Below are positions 31,985-43,473 of a DNA stretch of 64,000 bases, piece by piece. Positions within the stretch are counted from its first letter, which is position 1, and every line of letters starts with the position of its first letter. A program made the position numbers and the translations under genes. This DNA comes from Cercospora beticola (lineage: Eukaryota; Ascomycota; Dothideomycetes; Mycosphaerellales; Mycosphaerellaceae): assembly GCF_033473495.1 (NCBI RefSeq), contig NC_088942.1, positions 434,001 to 498,000 of the forward strand. The letters run 5' to 3'. The notes below the pieces were generated by a model. It had not been told where the DNA came from. It did no database searches and saw only the letters and a program-made list of their open reading frames with translations.

Positions 31985-33328
31985 GATGGATGCTCGGCAA
32001 GTGATACTGGGCGGACGCTGGTTAGTTCTCTGCCTATAGGAACATCGGAGACGCTGAAGGACCACGCATCGGGCACGGAGAGCAGGTGGGCTAGGTGGTT
32101 GCTATCATCGGTATGCGCTGTTCGCGAGCAGCCTCGGTGGTGAAGGAGTTTGTGCTGCGGAGGGCCAGGAGGTGCGAGGTGGGCGGGGAGTAGATGAGAG
32201 GAGCGCAGGCGGGAGTGGAGAGTGGGCTGCGGTCAGAGTCGGTGATGTCTCGTGAGGCTTGGGCGTGGTGTGTTGGGTCCAATGCGCAGTCGCAAAATGT
32301 CGAAGTCGTGACAGGCAGCCCGGCCGGGCGGCACAATCGCCGCGTTGGCTCGGAAGAGAGAGCTCCTGCCCTCGCTCCTTTCCGCTTGATTGTATTGCCG
32401 ACACTCACTCGCCGACCTCTTCTTTCTATTCCTGTGCTTCTTGTTCTCGTCGTCTCGCCTGCGTTCTCTGACAAGTGCGGACCAGCCGTCTGCTGAGGCC
32501 GGATTGTCGCATGCCACCGACCGCCGTGCCCAGTTTGGAGAGCGAACGCGAAACGTCGCCGCGTGCGTCGTGCTGAGTTGTCACACGTCGTGCGCCATCT
32601 CAAACAGCGTGTCCGCTGGTCACCACCAGTGATCAAATCACCGATGGTCTCAATTTTACCTCTTTTCGCCGCCGCCGCCGTCGCTTGAACGCCCAAAAGA
32701 ACAAGTGATGAGGTAAAGAAACAGAGGTGTACTTACCTTCTCTGCTTGATCTGCGCGAAATCGCGCGGTGCCGGCGCGATGGTTGTTGTCGTGGTTGTCG
32801 AAGCAAAGGAAGAGACGACGACTTCCAAACAACGTCAAGTAAACTCTCATGCAGGCATGACGTGAGGTCTGTTTCGTTACAACGACCGTTGGACGACTTC
32901 ACTTGAGCGGGGCGGCAGGAACGCGAAGGCAAGTAAACATTATTCAGGTATTGATCAGCTACCAGTTTATTAAAGAAACCGACATACGAAACCCATCTCA
33001 TTCATCGATACTACCAGACATCCACCGATACAAGAGCTCGCGTTCGTATGAGCGGAGAACAAATCAGTCAATCTCAACAGCAGATCCGAGCCACTTGCAC
33101 GTCGTCCCGTTGCCGCTTGCCTCTGCAGCATGACCTTCGAACGGGATCAAGAAAGGAATCCTCCTGGCCACCTCCTCGAAAGGAGCGTCGACTGCAGCAA
33201 CTGATCAGAAGACGATCCATCCCTCACACCGAGTCTTCAAGCGGGGTCAACGCGCGCCGGCATCTCCAACTGTAGCAAAGAGCCGTACCATGCAGTACCC
33301 GGCCCTCTACAGCGACCTCGCAGGACCT
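31985..33328. other. Intergenic region upstream of the carrier gene
   Basis: It holds the carrier promoter and the 3' flank of the SPEKR-repeat gene. Overlapping frames on both strands around 32090-32700 are basic and low-complexity and do not look like genes. Confidence 0.5.
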
Positions 33329-34651
33329 TTAATCCGAAGAGTTCGAAGAATCAGACGCCGTGGCATTCTGAACTTTCTTCGCCACCTGATTCACTCCATC
33401 CCTCATAGCCCATACGCTACCCTGCAACATCATAGCCGCTCCTTCCTTGACGGGACTCTTAGTCTTACTCTTCGCACTGTGGTTCGACGAATTCGACTCC
33501 CTCTTGACGGCGGCAGACTCTTGGCTCGTCCTCTTTTCTGGCGAACCTTGGCGTCCGGAGCCAGAGTTATTACTGTTCCTCTTTTCTGGCGAACCTTGAC
33601 GACCGGAATGCGTGGAGTTGTTGCTGTTCCTCTTTTCAGGAGAACCTTGACGACCAGAGTGCGACTGCACCGTATCATTACTGTTACGCTTTTCTGGTGA
33701 AGCTTGGCGACCAGAGTGCGTGGACGAGTGATTGCTGTTCCTCTTCTCTGGCGAAGCATGAGATCCTGCATGAGACCTCGGAGCAGATTCCTGGCTGGTC
33801 CTCTTCTCTGGCGAAGCCTGACGTGCCGAGTGCGCTGAAGAGCCCGAGGTATGACTGCTCCTCTTCGCAGGCGAAGCGTTTGGTCCCGGGTTAGACCTCA
33901 CAGACTCCTGGCTCGTCCTCTTCTCTGGAGAAGCTTGACGTCCCGAGGAACCTCTGGGCAGAGAATCCTGACTAGTCCTCTTCTCTGGTGAAGCAGACTT
34001 CGTTGGAGACCTGGCGGTGGCGCCCTTTCTGCTATTAGAGGCAGCAGTTGTGGCCTTCGTCTTCTTGGTCACTTTGGTCGACTTGGGAGCCAGAGGACCA
34101 CGCTCTCTCGGTGGCTTGCGAGTAGTCGGCTTCTTCTCTTCTGGTCCTACTGCTGGAGCGGGAGGGTCGGCTTTGGTCTTCCTAGCAGCAGGCTTCCTCG
34201 GAGCAGCGGCAGCCTTTGTAGGTTTGACCTTAGTAGCAGGCTTCTTCTTCTTCGTCTCCTTTGTGAGAGCGGGAGCCTCCTCGGTCTCATCGGCATCGTC
34301 GTTCTTCTTCTTTCTGCCTTTTGGTCCAGGCTTCTTTTCAGGCTCGGATTCCGCTTTTGCCGGCCTCTTCCTCCCTGTACTTTTGGTGGGCTTTGGCTCG
34401 TCCTTCTTCTTCTTTTTCACCACTTTCGTCGGCTGTGCTGCATCTTTGACAGATGTCTTAGTCGTCTTCTTCTTTGCGGCCGCATTCTCCTTCTCATCTG
34501 CGGCAGCCTTCTTCTTCGCCTCTGCAGTAGCTTTCTTTGCAGCCTCGGCGGCTTCGGCCTCCTTTTTGAGGGCGTTGTCTCTGACACGCTTGCTCGGAGC
34601 TCGTTCTGCTGGCTTGGCAGCAGTGGTCGCGGTTGCTTTAGTTTTCGCCAT
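33329..34651 (-). CDS. Basic Lys/Ala-rich protein with SPEKR repeats, histone H1-like composition
   Basis: A single-exon frame of 440 residues from ATG 34651 (MAKTKATATTAAK). I recognise no catalytic domain. The first half (about 1-230) is Lys/Ala/Pro-rich with KKK runs, like a linker-histone tail. The second half carries nine imperfect repeats of (A/G)SP(E/A)KR(T/N/S)S(Q/N/H), spaced 16-33 residues apart, plus SPTK and SPVK. S-P-x-K/R is both a DNA minor-groove-binding motif and a cyclin-dependent kinase site. The C-terminal 40 residues are different (VWAMRDGVNQVAKKVQNATA) and could form an amphipathic helix. A nuclear, phospho-regulated chromatin protein is plausible but not proven. Confidence 0.75.
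   Translation of the reverse strand: MAKTKATATTAAKPAERAPSKRVRDNALKKEAEAAEAAKKATAEAKKKAAADEKENAAAKKKTTKTSVKDAAQPTKVVKKKKKDEPKPTKSTGRKRPAKAESEPEKKPGPKGRKKKNDDADETEEAPALTKETKKKKPATKVKPTKAAAAPRKPAARKTKADPPAPAVGPEEKKPTTRKPPRERGPLAPKSTKVTKKTKATTAASNSRKGATARSPTKSASPEKRTSQDSLPRGSSGRQASPEKRTSQESVRSNPGPNASPAKRSSHTSGSSAHSARQASPEKRTSQESAPRSHAGSHASPEKRNSNHSSTHSGRQASPEKRNSNDTVQSHSGRQGSPEKRNSNNSTHSGRQGSPEKRNSNNSGSGRQGSPEKRTSQESAAVKRESNSSNHSAKSKTKSPVKEGAAMMLQGSVWAMRDGVNQVAKKVQNATASDSSNSSD
33510..33995. repeat. Coding minisatellite encoding SPEKR repeats
   Basis: A degenerate DNA repeat of about 48-99 bp, each copy including a CTCTTTTCTGGCGAA-like core on the plus strand, occurs nine times. Several neighbouring copies are nearly identical, which points to recent expansion. 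Copy number probably varies among strains. Confidence 0.8.
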
Positions 34652-35072
34652 TATGGCAGATGTCGCGAGGCTCTCTGTCACTGATCAGTGGAGCTCAATC
34701 AGTAACACAAAGATTTCTTCACATACACTGCGTCACAGAATAGAAACAACAACAAGTGTTCAGATGTAAGGAGACGAACCCAGACGAAACGTCGAAGATA
34801 CCACAAGTTTCATCTCTTTCTTCTATCAATCAACACGGACAGCTTCTCATTGTTTATCGGAATGCGTTCCTCTCTCATTAGCCGCAAACAGCAAGAACGC
34901 CAGCGCCCTTTTCACACTCCGTTCCCAAGCTTTTATTGGTTCGTTTATCGATCCATTCCACATTCCTCATGATACAATTTCGCAATTTCAACCCTTTTTC
35001 CACTTCTCATGAAACGCCTCTCAAAGAGCAACACCAACACATGCAACATACTATTTCAGCCAGTGTGACCGT
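34652..35072. other. Intergenic region between the SPEKR gene and GDH2
   Basis: It contains the promoter and 5' UTR of the minus-strand SPEKR-repeat gene and the GDH2 3' UTR. No further feature was recognised. Confidence 0.5.
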
Positions 35073-38000
35073 CTATGCCGTGACACCATTGACCTTGGCC
35101 ATGCGGTCGTTCATGAAAGCGAAGAAGCTAACCGGTGAAGCGGAGATGCCCATGGTGTAGATAAAGCGACTGGCGAGGTAGCTGCCGAAGATGGCGCGGA
35201 GGTAGCTGTCAGGTACCTGTAGAAGTTTACGTTAGTTATGTTCCAACACGCCTGAAGTATGATTGAATGTGAAGACTTACCCTCTCAATAATCTTATCAA
35301 GTCCGACCTTCTGCAAAAGCAGATTTGGCAGAGCATCAGACAGCACACTCCTCCTCAAAGCCAGATTGTTCCAAAGCTCAGTGCCTTGCAATTCCTCGTC
35401 CATTTTGGTGATGGCAAGACTGAGTTGATCGGAAAGCAAGCTCTTCGCAACACCGGTCTGCTCAGACTCACGCCAGATAGCCTCGAATTCGAGACGAGCG
35501 TTCTCTTGGATCTTCGCTTGTACCTGGCGGACGTAGTCTTGATAGAACTGTGGTGTTGAGCCATCGGGCTGGACGCACATGTTCTGTAAGAAGCTTTCAT
35601 CATCGAAAGACAGAGATGCAAGGACTTCGAGAGATGAGCTGGTGACACCTCCCTTGTTGGCGGAAGCGTCCTTGAAGACGACTGCTCCAGCCTTTTCGAG
35701 ACGCAGCTTGGCTTCTTGTGTGATGAAGAGGTTGGCACCCTCGACAATGTATGGGATGATGGCCTTGCCGTTGGCGATCAGCTTGCTCGCGCTCGTGAAG
35801 TCAATGGACTCTGGTCGTCCACCGCAGGGCACGAACACGTCAAACTTCTCTGCACTTCGCAAGTGGAAAGTGTTTCGGAAAGAGGTGCCGTTGTTGACAA
35901 CCTCGCCTGAAGGCAGCGTGACGCTGTTATCGTCGACCAACACACGGTAGCCATCCTTGGACAGCTTCGAGATGTCAAAGTGGCTGATCATCTTGCGCTC
36001 CTTGGCGAGACGGTGCAGCTCATCGCGATCAATGCCTTGGGGATCGTACAGCACACCAGCGCCATCAACAATAGCGTTGTACTTCTCGCGACCAAGCAAG
36101 ATTTCGTTCGAGCCGAGATCACCATCTGGACCACCAGTCTGGAGCTTGCGGACTTGAGTCTCATCGAGCTCGAGCTTCCTGTAGATACCCTTGACGTATT
36201 CGCGAACACTAAGCGTCGTCATGCCGTAGGTGTCGTGAGGAATGCCGCCCAACTTGGGTGACTTGCCAGTGAAGAACGACTTCCACCAAGGCGCACCACG
36301 AGCACGTGCATGCTCCGTAGCCCAATTGACAAGATCAGCAGTGTTCTCATCAGGACCCATGAAGAGGATTTCCTCCTTGCCGTGCAAATCCACGATAGGG
36401 TCCTTGATACCAGGACTTGTGGGTGGTAGCAGCAGATCCATGATACTGTCGATGTACTTCTCGAATGCAACTGTCGTCTTGTCCTGGTGTGCCATGTCGA
36501 GCAGAACCACGCCCTTGCTGCCACCTTCAGGAATGTCCTTGTTCTTTCGTTGTTGAGTGTTGGCCAAGTTGTAGTTCTCATCGAAGAGAGATCGCGCGTT
36601 GATAGCGTACGCCTCCTTGCTGCGAGACTTGACGATGCGGATTCCACCACGAGCGATGTCTCGGAAGCGGAGATGGAAACCTCGGAACTCTGAGCTGACG
36701 ACCAGGAACATGCCGTACAATGGCTGCGCGTACTCCTCAGGTGGAAGGAATGATGGGTTCAAGCGGAAGCTCAGTGCCACCTTGGTGGGTGTGTAGAAGT
36801 TGGTCTTCAGCACCGACTGATTGAAGATGCGGAAAGCAGTCATGACCATGCTATGATGATCATTCTGCACCGTCTTCTCGATCAAAGTCTTGAGCTCCTC
36901 GTCTGTGTAGACCTTGTCGATCTTCATGCGGAGGTATGAGAGTGTTGGCAAGAAGTCGTCTTGCTCACCACGAGTCTGCACATAATGGGTGTTGGCGAAG
37001 GACAGATACAGAGATCTGATGAGGTCCGGATATTGGTTGATGATCTCCAAGATGTAGTCTGCAGTGAAAGTCTCAGTACGCAGCCTCTTCTTCAGCTTGC
37101 CGAGAAGTTCTGCGTGGACGCTGTTGCTGACGTCAAGTAATGATCGAAGCGTGTTGTACTCGCTGCCCAATCTGTTCAAGAAATGCTGCACGAAGACCCA
37201 GACGCAGTGAGCGTATACGGACTCCTGCAGAGAGAGACGTCCACTGCTGAAATGTGTCTGGAATTTGTTCTGCGGGATGCAGTACAGAAGTGAGACCTCC
37301 TTCATGACTTGGTGGATACTGGCCTCGATGGGTGGGTGCTTGGCGGCGATCGATGGAGGTCCAGGTCGCAGGTAGACTGACATGATTGTGATGCCGTTGC
37401 TGAATTGCTCCACGTACTTTCTTGAAGATGTCAAGCCGTAGTAGTGGTACAGATCACTCAGAGCAGCGAACAAGCCCAAAGCAGATCCCTGCTTGAAGCC
37501 AATAACGAGACGCTTCTCTCGTGTGCCCTCCACATCGTACATGTCTATCACAGGACCTGTTCGTCGGACCACGGCATCCATGACGCTCTGGTAGATCTCT
37601 CGTGTGTTGGCCGTGGTCTTTTGCAGGAACCTCTCATCTCCAAGCTCTTCCACTCTCGTCTCATCGGGATTTGGTGTCTTGTTCTTGAACGTCGCTTGGT
37701 AGACGAAGTAGCAGCGCAGCGATTGGTCGTTGTTTCCGCCAGGCATTTTGCTGGGTGATCTGAATGACTCAACTCTGTAGCTGTTCAAGCCTCTGCTGCC
37801 ATCCAGGTACTTGCTCTCTAGCCTGGTCTCGAAGCCTGAGCCATCGATCGAAGACAGACCAGGAACACTGGTGTCAATGTACACAGCGTGATCTGCTGCT
37901 TCCTTCTCAAGACGAATCTCGAGCTTCCTGTCGTCTCTTGCGAAAGCTGCGATCTTCGCTGCGTATAGCGAGTGAACGTGGCTGACGATCGCTTCGACAG

Positions 38001-38418
38001 TCTCGGTGCTGAAGTACATGTCATCGATACCAAGCTCATTGTAGAACCACTTGGTCTCGATTTCCACGACATCAGCAGGAATGAAGCCCTTCTCTTCCAT
38101 CACGTCCATGACTTGCTCCATCTGGTGCTCTTTGCCCTCGAATTTGGGAGCGACATATCCAGAGCCCTTGTCGTGCACGATTCGGTGCGGTAGAGCTCCT
38201 GGAAGGCCTAGATGTGTGGGCTGTGGTGACGGCTGGCGGCCAGGCGTCCGCACGACATTGTCGAGCAGCTTGTTCTGTGGTGCTGGAGCAGTGCCATTGG
38301 TGGCAGGCGCGTCGCCGTTGAGCTGATCTGTCGCCATGTCGGGTGTATGAATGTGAGGAATTTCAGTGGAACTGCAAAGGCGGTCAGACTGCTGGCCCGC
38401 AGAGGGTTGGCGGCTCAT
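35073..38418 (-). CDS. GDH2: NAD-specific glutamate dehydrogenase
   Basis: The catabolic NAD-dependent glutamate dehydrogenase converts glutamate to 2-oxoglutarate and ammonium. Exon 1 (38418-35281) is joined across a 64-nt intron (35217-35280, donor GTAAGT, acceptor ACAG) to exon 2 (35216-35073), which supplies the C-terminus VPDSYLRAIFGSYLASRF, giving 1093 residues, the usual size of the large fungal form. Motifs include FRGFHLRFRDIARGGIRIV, KGVVLLDMAHQDK, DLGSNEILLG, VFVPCGGRPESID, YIVEGANLFITQEAKLRLE and FKDASANKGGVTSSSLEVL. The start may be ATG 38418 or 38337 (MATDQLNG). A paired inverted GATA site lies about 240 bp upstream. The identification is firm. Confidence 0.96.
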
Positions 38419-39555
38419 GGTGACAAAAGGAAGCTCGCGGTGAATCTCTGGCTTTTCAGCTCGATTCGTCAACCAGCAACGTCAGCCGCAGACAGGCGCG
38501 CGTGGCTCTGAATCTGAAGGCGTCTGTCGTGAGGCGACTTTTCACTTGACGTTGCCGTCGTCGCTCTGACAGCCGCCGCCACGATCATCGTGGAGGCTGA
38601 GCACCGTGTTCGGAGTGTCCGTTTCAAGACTCACCTTTTGCATTGGCTGCCGATAAGGACGGGCTTATCGTCTGGTGGGAAGAAAGATTGCAGGGAAAAT
38701 GAAACGCTTTTGAGGACAGATAATACCTCACCTCACGCTTCCTGCAACGCCTTCTTCTATACTCTCACGACGACAAGAGCAGTAATAACGCAATACCCGT
38801 CCTCATGCACGATGGGGTAAAATTTACTTAACATCAGCGCTCGGCTGTGGGCGGCTTTGGGAGCTTTACGTTTTACTCCCTTTGGTACCTGGCTAGCCCC
38901 GGATCGGCAGGGCGCCACCTCTTCGCATACAGCCACGTGAACGCCTGAGAGCCGTAAGACTATTTCTGTTGGGTCAGCTGGTTCACGCGCACCGAACATC
39001 GGGGCGTTGTGGCAGAGCAGTCAGCGTCTCGTGCTCTGCCTGACCGCCGTTGGCGTACTGTCCGTTCAGTCCGCACGGCTTCTGGGCCTGGAGCGGTATG
39101 GCAAAGCGTCGTCGTTAGCACAAGAACTGACAACGTGAGCTCGGTCATGCACGCCGTGGCAGGCCGGGACCCTAGTCGCATATCGTCACAAGCCTCCGAA
39201 GTCGTTGGCACGGTTGGTCTGGGGTCCCGAGCTGCGCCATATTGGAGAATGGCGTGGAGCGTTGGCGTTTTGCGGAGAAGTCTTTGCAAGCATTGGAGTC
39301 TCATGATCATCTGATTTCTGCGTAGTCTATGCACATTATTCGTTGCAGCGTCTCCATGCCCAGTCCACGAGCGTTGTCGTTCAATTTTCATTACCCCTTC
39401 ATTACCCAATTCATGACTCTGTTGGTCTGTAAAGTATCCACTCCTCTCAATGCAACCTGTCGCTATGCCGCTAAAACAATCATCCAAAAAAGAAGGACGA
39501 AGTCCAGACTTCGTCAGCGGCCCAATCTGTGCGGCCTGTGTATGCAGTGCATCAA
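38419..39555. other. GDH2 promoter and CRH gene 3' flank
   Basis: A 1.1-kb interval. It contains the inverted GATA pair listed separately and a further AGATAATA at about 38719. No gene was recognised. Confidence 0.55.
38652..38669. promoter_or_regulatory. Inverted pair of GATA sites upstream of GDH2
   Basis: GATAAG (38652-38657) and CTTATC (38664-38669) form an inverted repeat with a 6-bp spacer, about 240 bp upstream of the GDH2 ATG at 38418. HGATAR sites are bound by AreA/Nit2-type nitrogen regulators, and paired sites bind best. Use here is inferred. Confidence 0.6.
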
Positions 39556-41026
39556 CTAACACGCCAGCAAACAGGCCACGATGAAGTATCCGGCGATGAT
39601 GAAAGCAACCAGGTACCGATCATTGTACGGCAACTGTCGCACAGCGCTACCAGTATGCGTCACCGATGCCGTGATGAAATTGTTGCCGTTGTCTGTGGTG
39701 AGGGTAGCAAGGCCAGTGGTCGTGCCAGTCACCGCCTTGAGCTTGAGCGCAGCGGACGGTGTCACCTGAGCACCAGCAAGATATTTGGTTGGCAGTCCTT
39801 TTTCATCCCAGCCGGTTGAGGCGCCAGCCGGAATGATAACCGTCGTGAGGAAGCCTTGATCGTTGTATTTCGTGACTGGGCTACCAGCTTCACCACCTAA
39901 GGGCGTGGGCGATGCTGCCGCTACAGACGCAGGCTGCGATGGCGATGATAAACCGAGTGGGGACGGCGACTAGAACAAATGTCAGCATTGCAATCACGCA
40001 AGGGCGCACTGGAATGATCTTACTCACTGGGGCTGCCGACGGAGGAACGACTTTGCCCGAACCACTGATGGTCCAGCCAGACGGCAGACCAGGCAGGGTG
40101 GTATACGAGACAGTGGCCGTGTTCGTCGCATGTGTTCCACTCCAACCTTCATTACCCTGAACTGTCGACGTGATGGCAGGAGCGTTTGCAACGGTGACAC
40201 TACCACCGGAGTTGCCATTCACCTCGCCGCCAGTCGCTTCGATGCTTTCCCACGAACCGCTCGAATCGCCGTATCTGTACGCACTGCCGGTGGAATAGTC
40301 AACGATGGACACCGTCTTGACGTACATCGAGAAAGGACCAGCTGCGTAATTGACAGCACCGCCAGCCCACGAGATGGTACCTTCGTTGTTGGACGGATCT
40401 CCACCAGCCCAAGAGCCAAGCTTGAGCTGCATCGGTGACTGTGGGAATTGTCCTTGAGCGTCGGCAGCGTTGAGCACGCGGACTGTCTTGTCGTTGATTG
40501 ACCAAACAATCTGATCTTTCGTCCATTCGACCGTATACGTGTGGAATTCGCTTTGTGTGTTGTCGGTAGCGTGGACAGCGGCTCGATCGTATGTTGTCGT
40601 TTGTCCTTTGCCAAAGTAATTTGACTGAACTTCGCCTGCTTTTCCGCCCAACCATTCCCAGTCGATCTCGTCGAGGGTGTCGCTTTGAAGTACTGCTGAA
40701 CTGACAATACCGACGCCAGGAGCGGCCTTCAATGTCACTGAGTATTTCCCGAACATGATGTACCATTTCGAGCTGAGTGTTGGTGCTTGCCCTGACCCGC
40801 CGACTGTGAAGACTGCACCGTCTGAGTTGTATTCGGGATTGCCTGAAGCAGTGAATTGGTCGGATGCGCCATCAGCGAAGTCGATAGTGATTGCTCGACC
40901 GAGTGCTGGATTGGGCGCACAGCCGGATTGTACTGTTGGATTGCAATGCGACCATGTTTGTGCTGTTGCCGGTGATATGAGTGTAGCGATGGTGGTAATT
41001 GCGGCGATGCGAAGTGAGGACCGCAT
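39556..41026 (-). CDS. CRH-type GH16 cell-wall transglycosylase with C-terminal membrane/anchor segment
   Basis: CRH enzymes transfer chitin chains onto beta-glucan in the fungal wall. Exon 1 is 41026-40028; a 58-nt intron (39970-40027, donor GTGAGT, CTGAC branch 12 nt before the TAG) joins exon 2 (39969-39556), giving 470 residues. A signal peptide (about 1-22) precedes a two-Cys segment and the GH16 domain with the catalytic DEIDWEWLGG (Glu120, Asp122, Glu124), followed by FHTYTVEWTKDQIVWSIND and LKLGSWAGGDPSNNEGTISW. A Ser/Thr/Pro linker and a second, unrecognised segment (SPVTKYNDQGFLTTVIIPAG) follow, and the chain ends in a hydrophobic LVAFIIAGYFIVACLLAC, suggesting GPI or membrane anchorage. 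An alternative acceptor at 39934 also keeps frame. Confidence 0.9.
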
Positions 41027-41804
41027 GGTGAGGAGGTTATTCAGTGTAAGCATGCCGGGAGGGCACTGCGTATACTGCTGTGGATCTCTGTCGTGAATGT
41101 CTGCAGTTGTGAAGAAGCTGCTGGAGTAAGTTCTGCTGCTGTACAATGGACGAGGCAGGAATGTTGCGAGGATGTATAGTGCGACAAGGAAGGAGAGAGA
41201 CACCGTCGTGCCTGCATATACTTATTGTGGGTTTGCTCAGTCTCCCGCCATCTCTTGGTCGACGCACTGCGCTTTGCGGCCTCGTCACCGACCTGTCCTC
41301 GCCCTGAATTTGTGGTAAAGTGCGTGGTTGGAGTGGCTGGTAAACACGGGTGGCTAGCAGGGAAACGCGACGAAGCGCGTCGCCAAGCCACTTCGGCGCT
41401 ACCCGAGGCGATTAGAGTTCGTCCAGCACACAGCAGCCGAGTTAAGTGCTCGTCAGCATCAGCATGCACCGCCTTTCTACGCCATTTTGCTTCACTGACG
41501 GCCAGGAGTCGGGAACCTGGACGATTTGGGGCAAGCAAATCTCACGCCATCAAATTTTGGCCAAACCAATTCAGTGTCGAATGCCTCCTGTCTTGGCTCC
41601 AATAGTCGAAACAACGCCAATCATGCGAATGTATTTCAAAGTGTACACATCATGAGTTCAGTCGAGGTAAGAGGTGGTACAACAGTTAAGGTAAGAAAGA
41701 AGGCGGAAGGTAGTAGGAATGAGCTTCGCGATCTCGGCGTCGCAACCACGCTGAAAGGAAGAATATAGAACTAACTCAATGCTAAATACATTCCCTCGCA
41801 TCTC
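41027..41804. other. Intergenic region between the CRH and Thr-rich secreted genes
   Basis: It holds the CRH promoter (the CRH frame stays open upstream to 41203 without better start evidence) and the 3' flank of the next gene. No other feature was recognised. Confidence 0.5.
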
Positions 41805-43473
41805 TCAATTGATCGCATAAAGAGGATAAGTAGATTGACTGACTTGTCCGGGCTTCGCAAGATACCACGGGCCGTTGATAGAGCCCTGACTAACACTGTT
41901 GCTGGTCGTCTCGTTTCCATCACCAGTCCACCAACACCGCATCGGACACAAACTGAATCGTGCACCCGAATACCTGCACGCCACGGTAGGGATAGATAGG
42001 GTAGCAGGCGCTTGTGCGTTGAAGAGGGCGACTTCGTAATATCGATATTTGGTCCCGTTTGGGTAGGTGTATTCGATCGGATTCTCGCCGGCCACCTTGT
42101 TGCCAAGTAGATTGTACAGCGTTCCTGTGAGTGATGTTCCACTAGGGTTGACATAGAAGATGAAGCGCTCGGTGCCGGAAGGCGGCGTATGACGCCCTGG
42201 AACGAACTTGAGTACGTTGCCGCCGGCGACTTGTTTGTTGTAATCTTGGGTTAACCAATGCCAATCATAGTCGAAAACGGGAACGCCAGAGGGAACCTGT
42301 CCGCGTGTGACATCTATGTTGGCAATGTAGAAGGTTGGAGAAGCGGCCGCACCAATGAGCGAATACGTGGTGGACGTGGGGCTAAGTGTCTTGGTGACTG
42401 TGGTCTGCGGCGATTCGGTATCAGCTGCTTGCGCGATGAGGTGAAATGACGGGTTATAAATTTACCTTTATCGTCGTGCCGACAATTGTTCTTGTAAATG
42501 TGACAGTCCTCGTAGTCGCGACGCTGGACGTTACAGGAAAGTGATCGATCAAGCAAACAGGTAACTGGTGTTACAAGGGATTTTGGTGGGGGTTACCAGT
42601 AACAGGCGTTTGTTCAGGGACAGATAAAAGTAACAGTTAGGACGTCGATAGAGAGACAACTACCCCTTTGCGACCTCTTCACTTTTCTGTTACTGTGGTG
42701 CGATACACGACTGTGCTGACACGTGAGGTCGACGTTCCCGAGGTCACTGTCATTGTGCGCGTGATTACACTCATGGTGCTCGTGGACCTTATCGTAGTGG
42801 GAGTTGTAACACGAGTCGTAGTAGTGGACGTGAAGGGGGTCACCGAAGCGCACGATGTGCATACGGCGCTCTGCTCGCTTTTACCAGCCGTAGAGGTGGT
42901 GACGGTAGACCTGCCGTCACCTAAAGTAGTCGAATAGGATCTCAGGAAGCAATTCGGGATGGGTACAGATGAAGACGGAGACTGTCGCTTGATTAGGCCA
43001 TGATCCTCGACCAGGTCTCGTTTGTCCTGCTGCTTGAGACCAGGAGCCAGGCATTGAGATATGACTGATGTAGCATCCGGAGCTTGAGTGGTCATAGTCG
43101 TCGTCACCGTCGGAGTGACCGTCACAGTACTTGTGCTGGCTGTGGTGGCGGTGCTGGTGTAGACATATGCTGTACTCGTTGGTTCTGTGACGGTCGAGGT
43201 GGTGGTCACAGTAGTGCCATAAAACGTCGTGGTGGCAGCCACGCTAGTCGTGATTGTCCTACTCTCAGTCGTTCTGCTGTCGTATGCTGTGATCGTGCTA
43301 GTCTGGTCCGACATGCTCAAAATGGAGCGGCAGTAAGTGGTGAGTTGTGTAGCTTGGCCACCTTCCGTGCAGGGCCTCCAAGAGGAGCAAAATTCGCCGG
43401 CCTGACGGGGTTTCAAGAGTATCTCGGTGCTGGCCATCGCAGCAAGAGGGAAAACAAAGAGCCAGGACCTCAT
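41805..43473 (-). CDS. Secreted Thr/Ser-rich protein with Kex2-like sites and a unique C-terminal domain
   Basis: I do not recognise the family. A three-exon model (43473-42683, 42523-42466, 42404-41805) gives 482 residues. A signal peptide starts at MRSWLFVFPLAAMA. Two Thr/Ser/Val-rich segments, probably heavily O-mannosylated, flank a short charged stretch with two dibasic sites, QQDKR and GLIKR. Each Thr-rich segment also has a few Cys. The last exon encodes a globular-looking domain (about 290-480) with FYIANIDVTRGQVPSG, FVPGRHTPPSGTERFIFYV and SLCPMRCWWTGDG. The 61-nt second intron is well supported (donor GTAAAT, CGCAG acceptor, phase 0). The 159-nt first intron uses a weak GTGAAG donor and is tentative. 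Confidence 0.65.

Noticed and set aside
33290..34769. Long plus-strand frames opposite the SPEKR-repeat gene
   Set aside because: They are antisense shadows of the Lys/Ala-rich coding sequence, giving artificial Phe/Leu/Ser-rich proteins.
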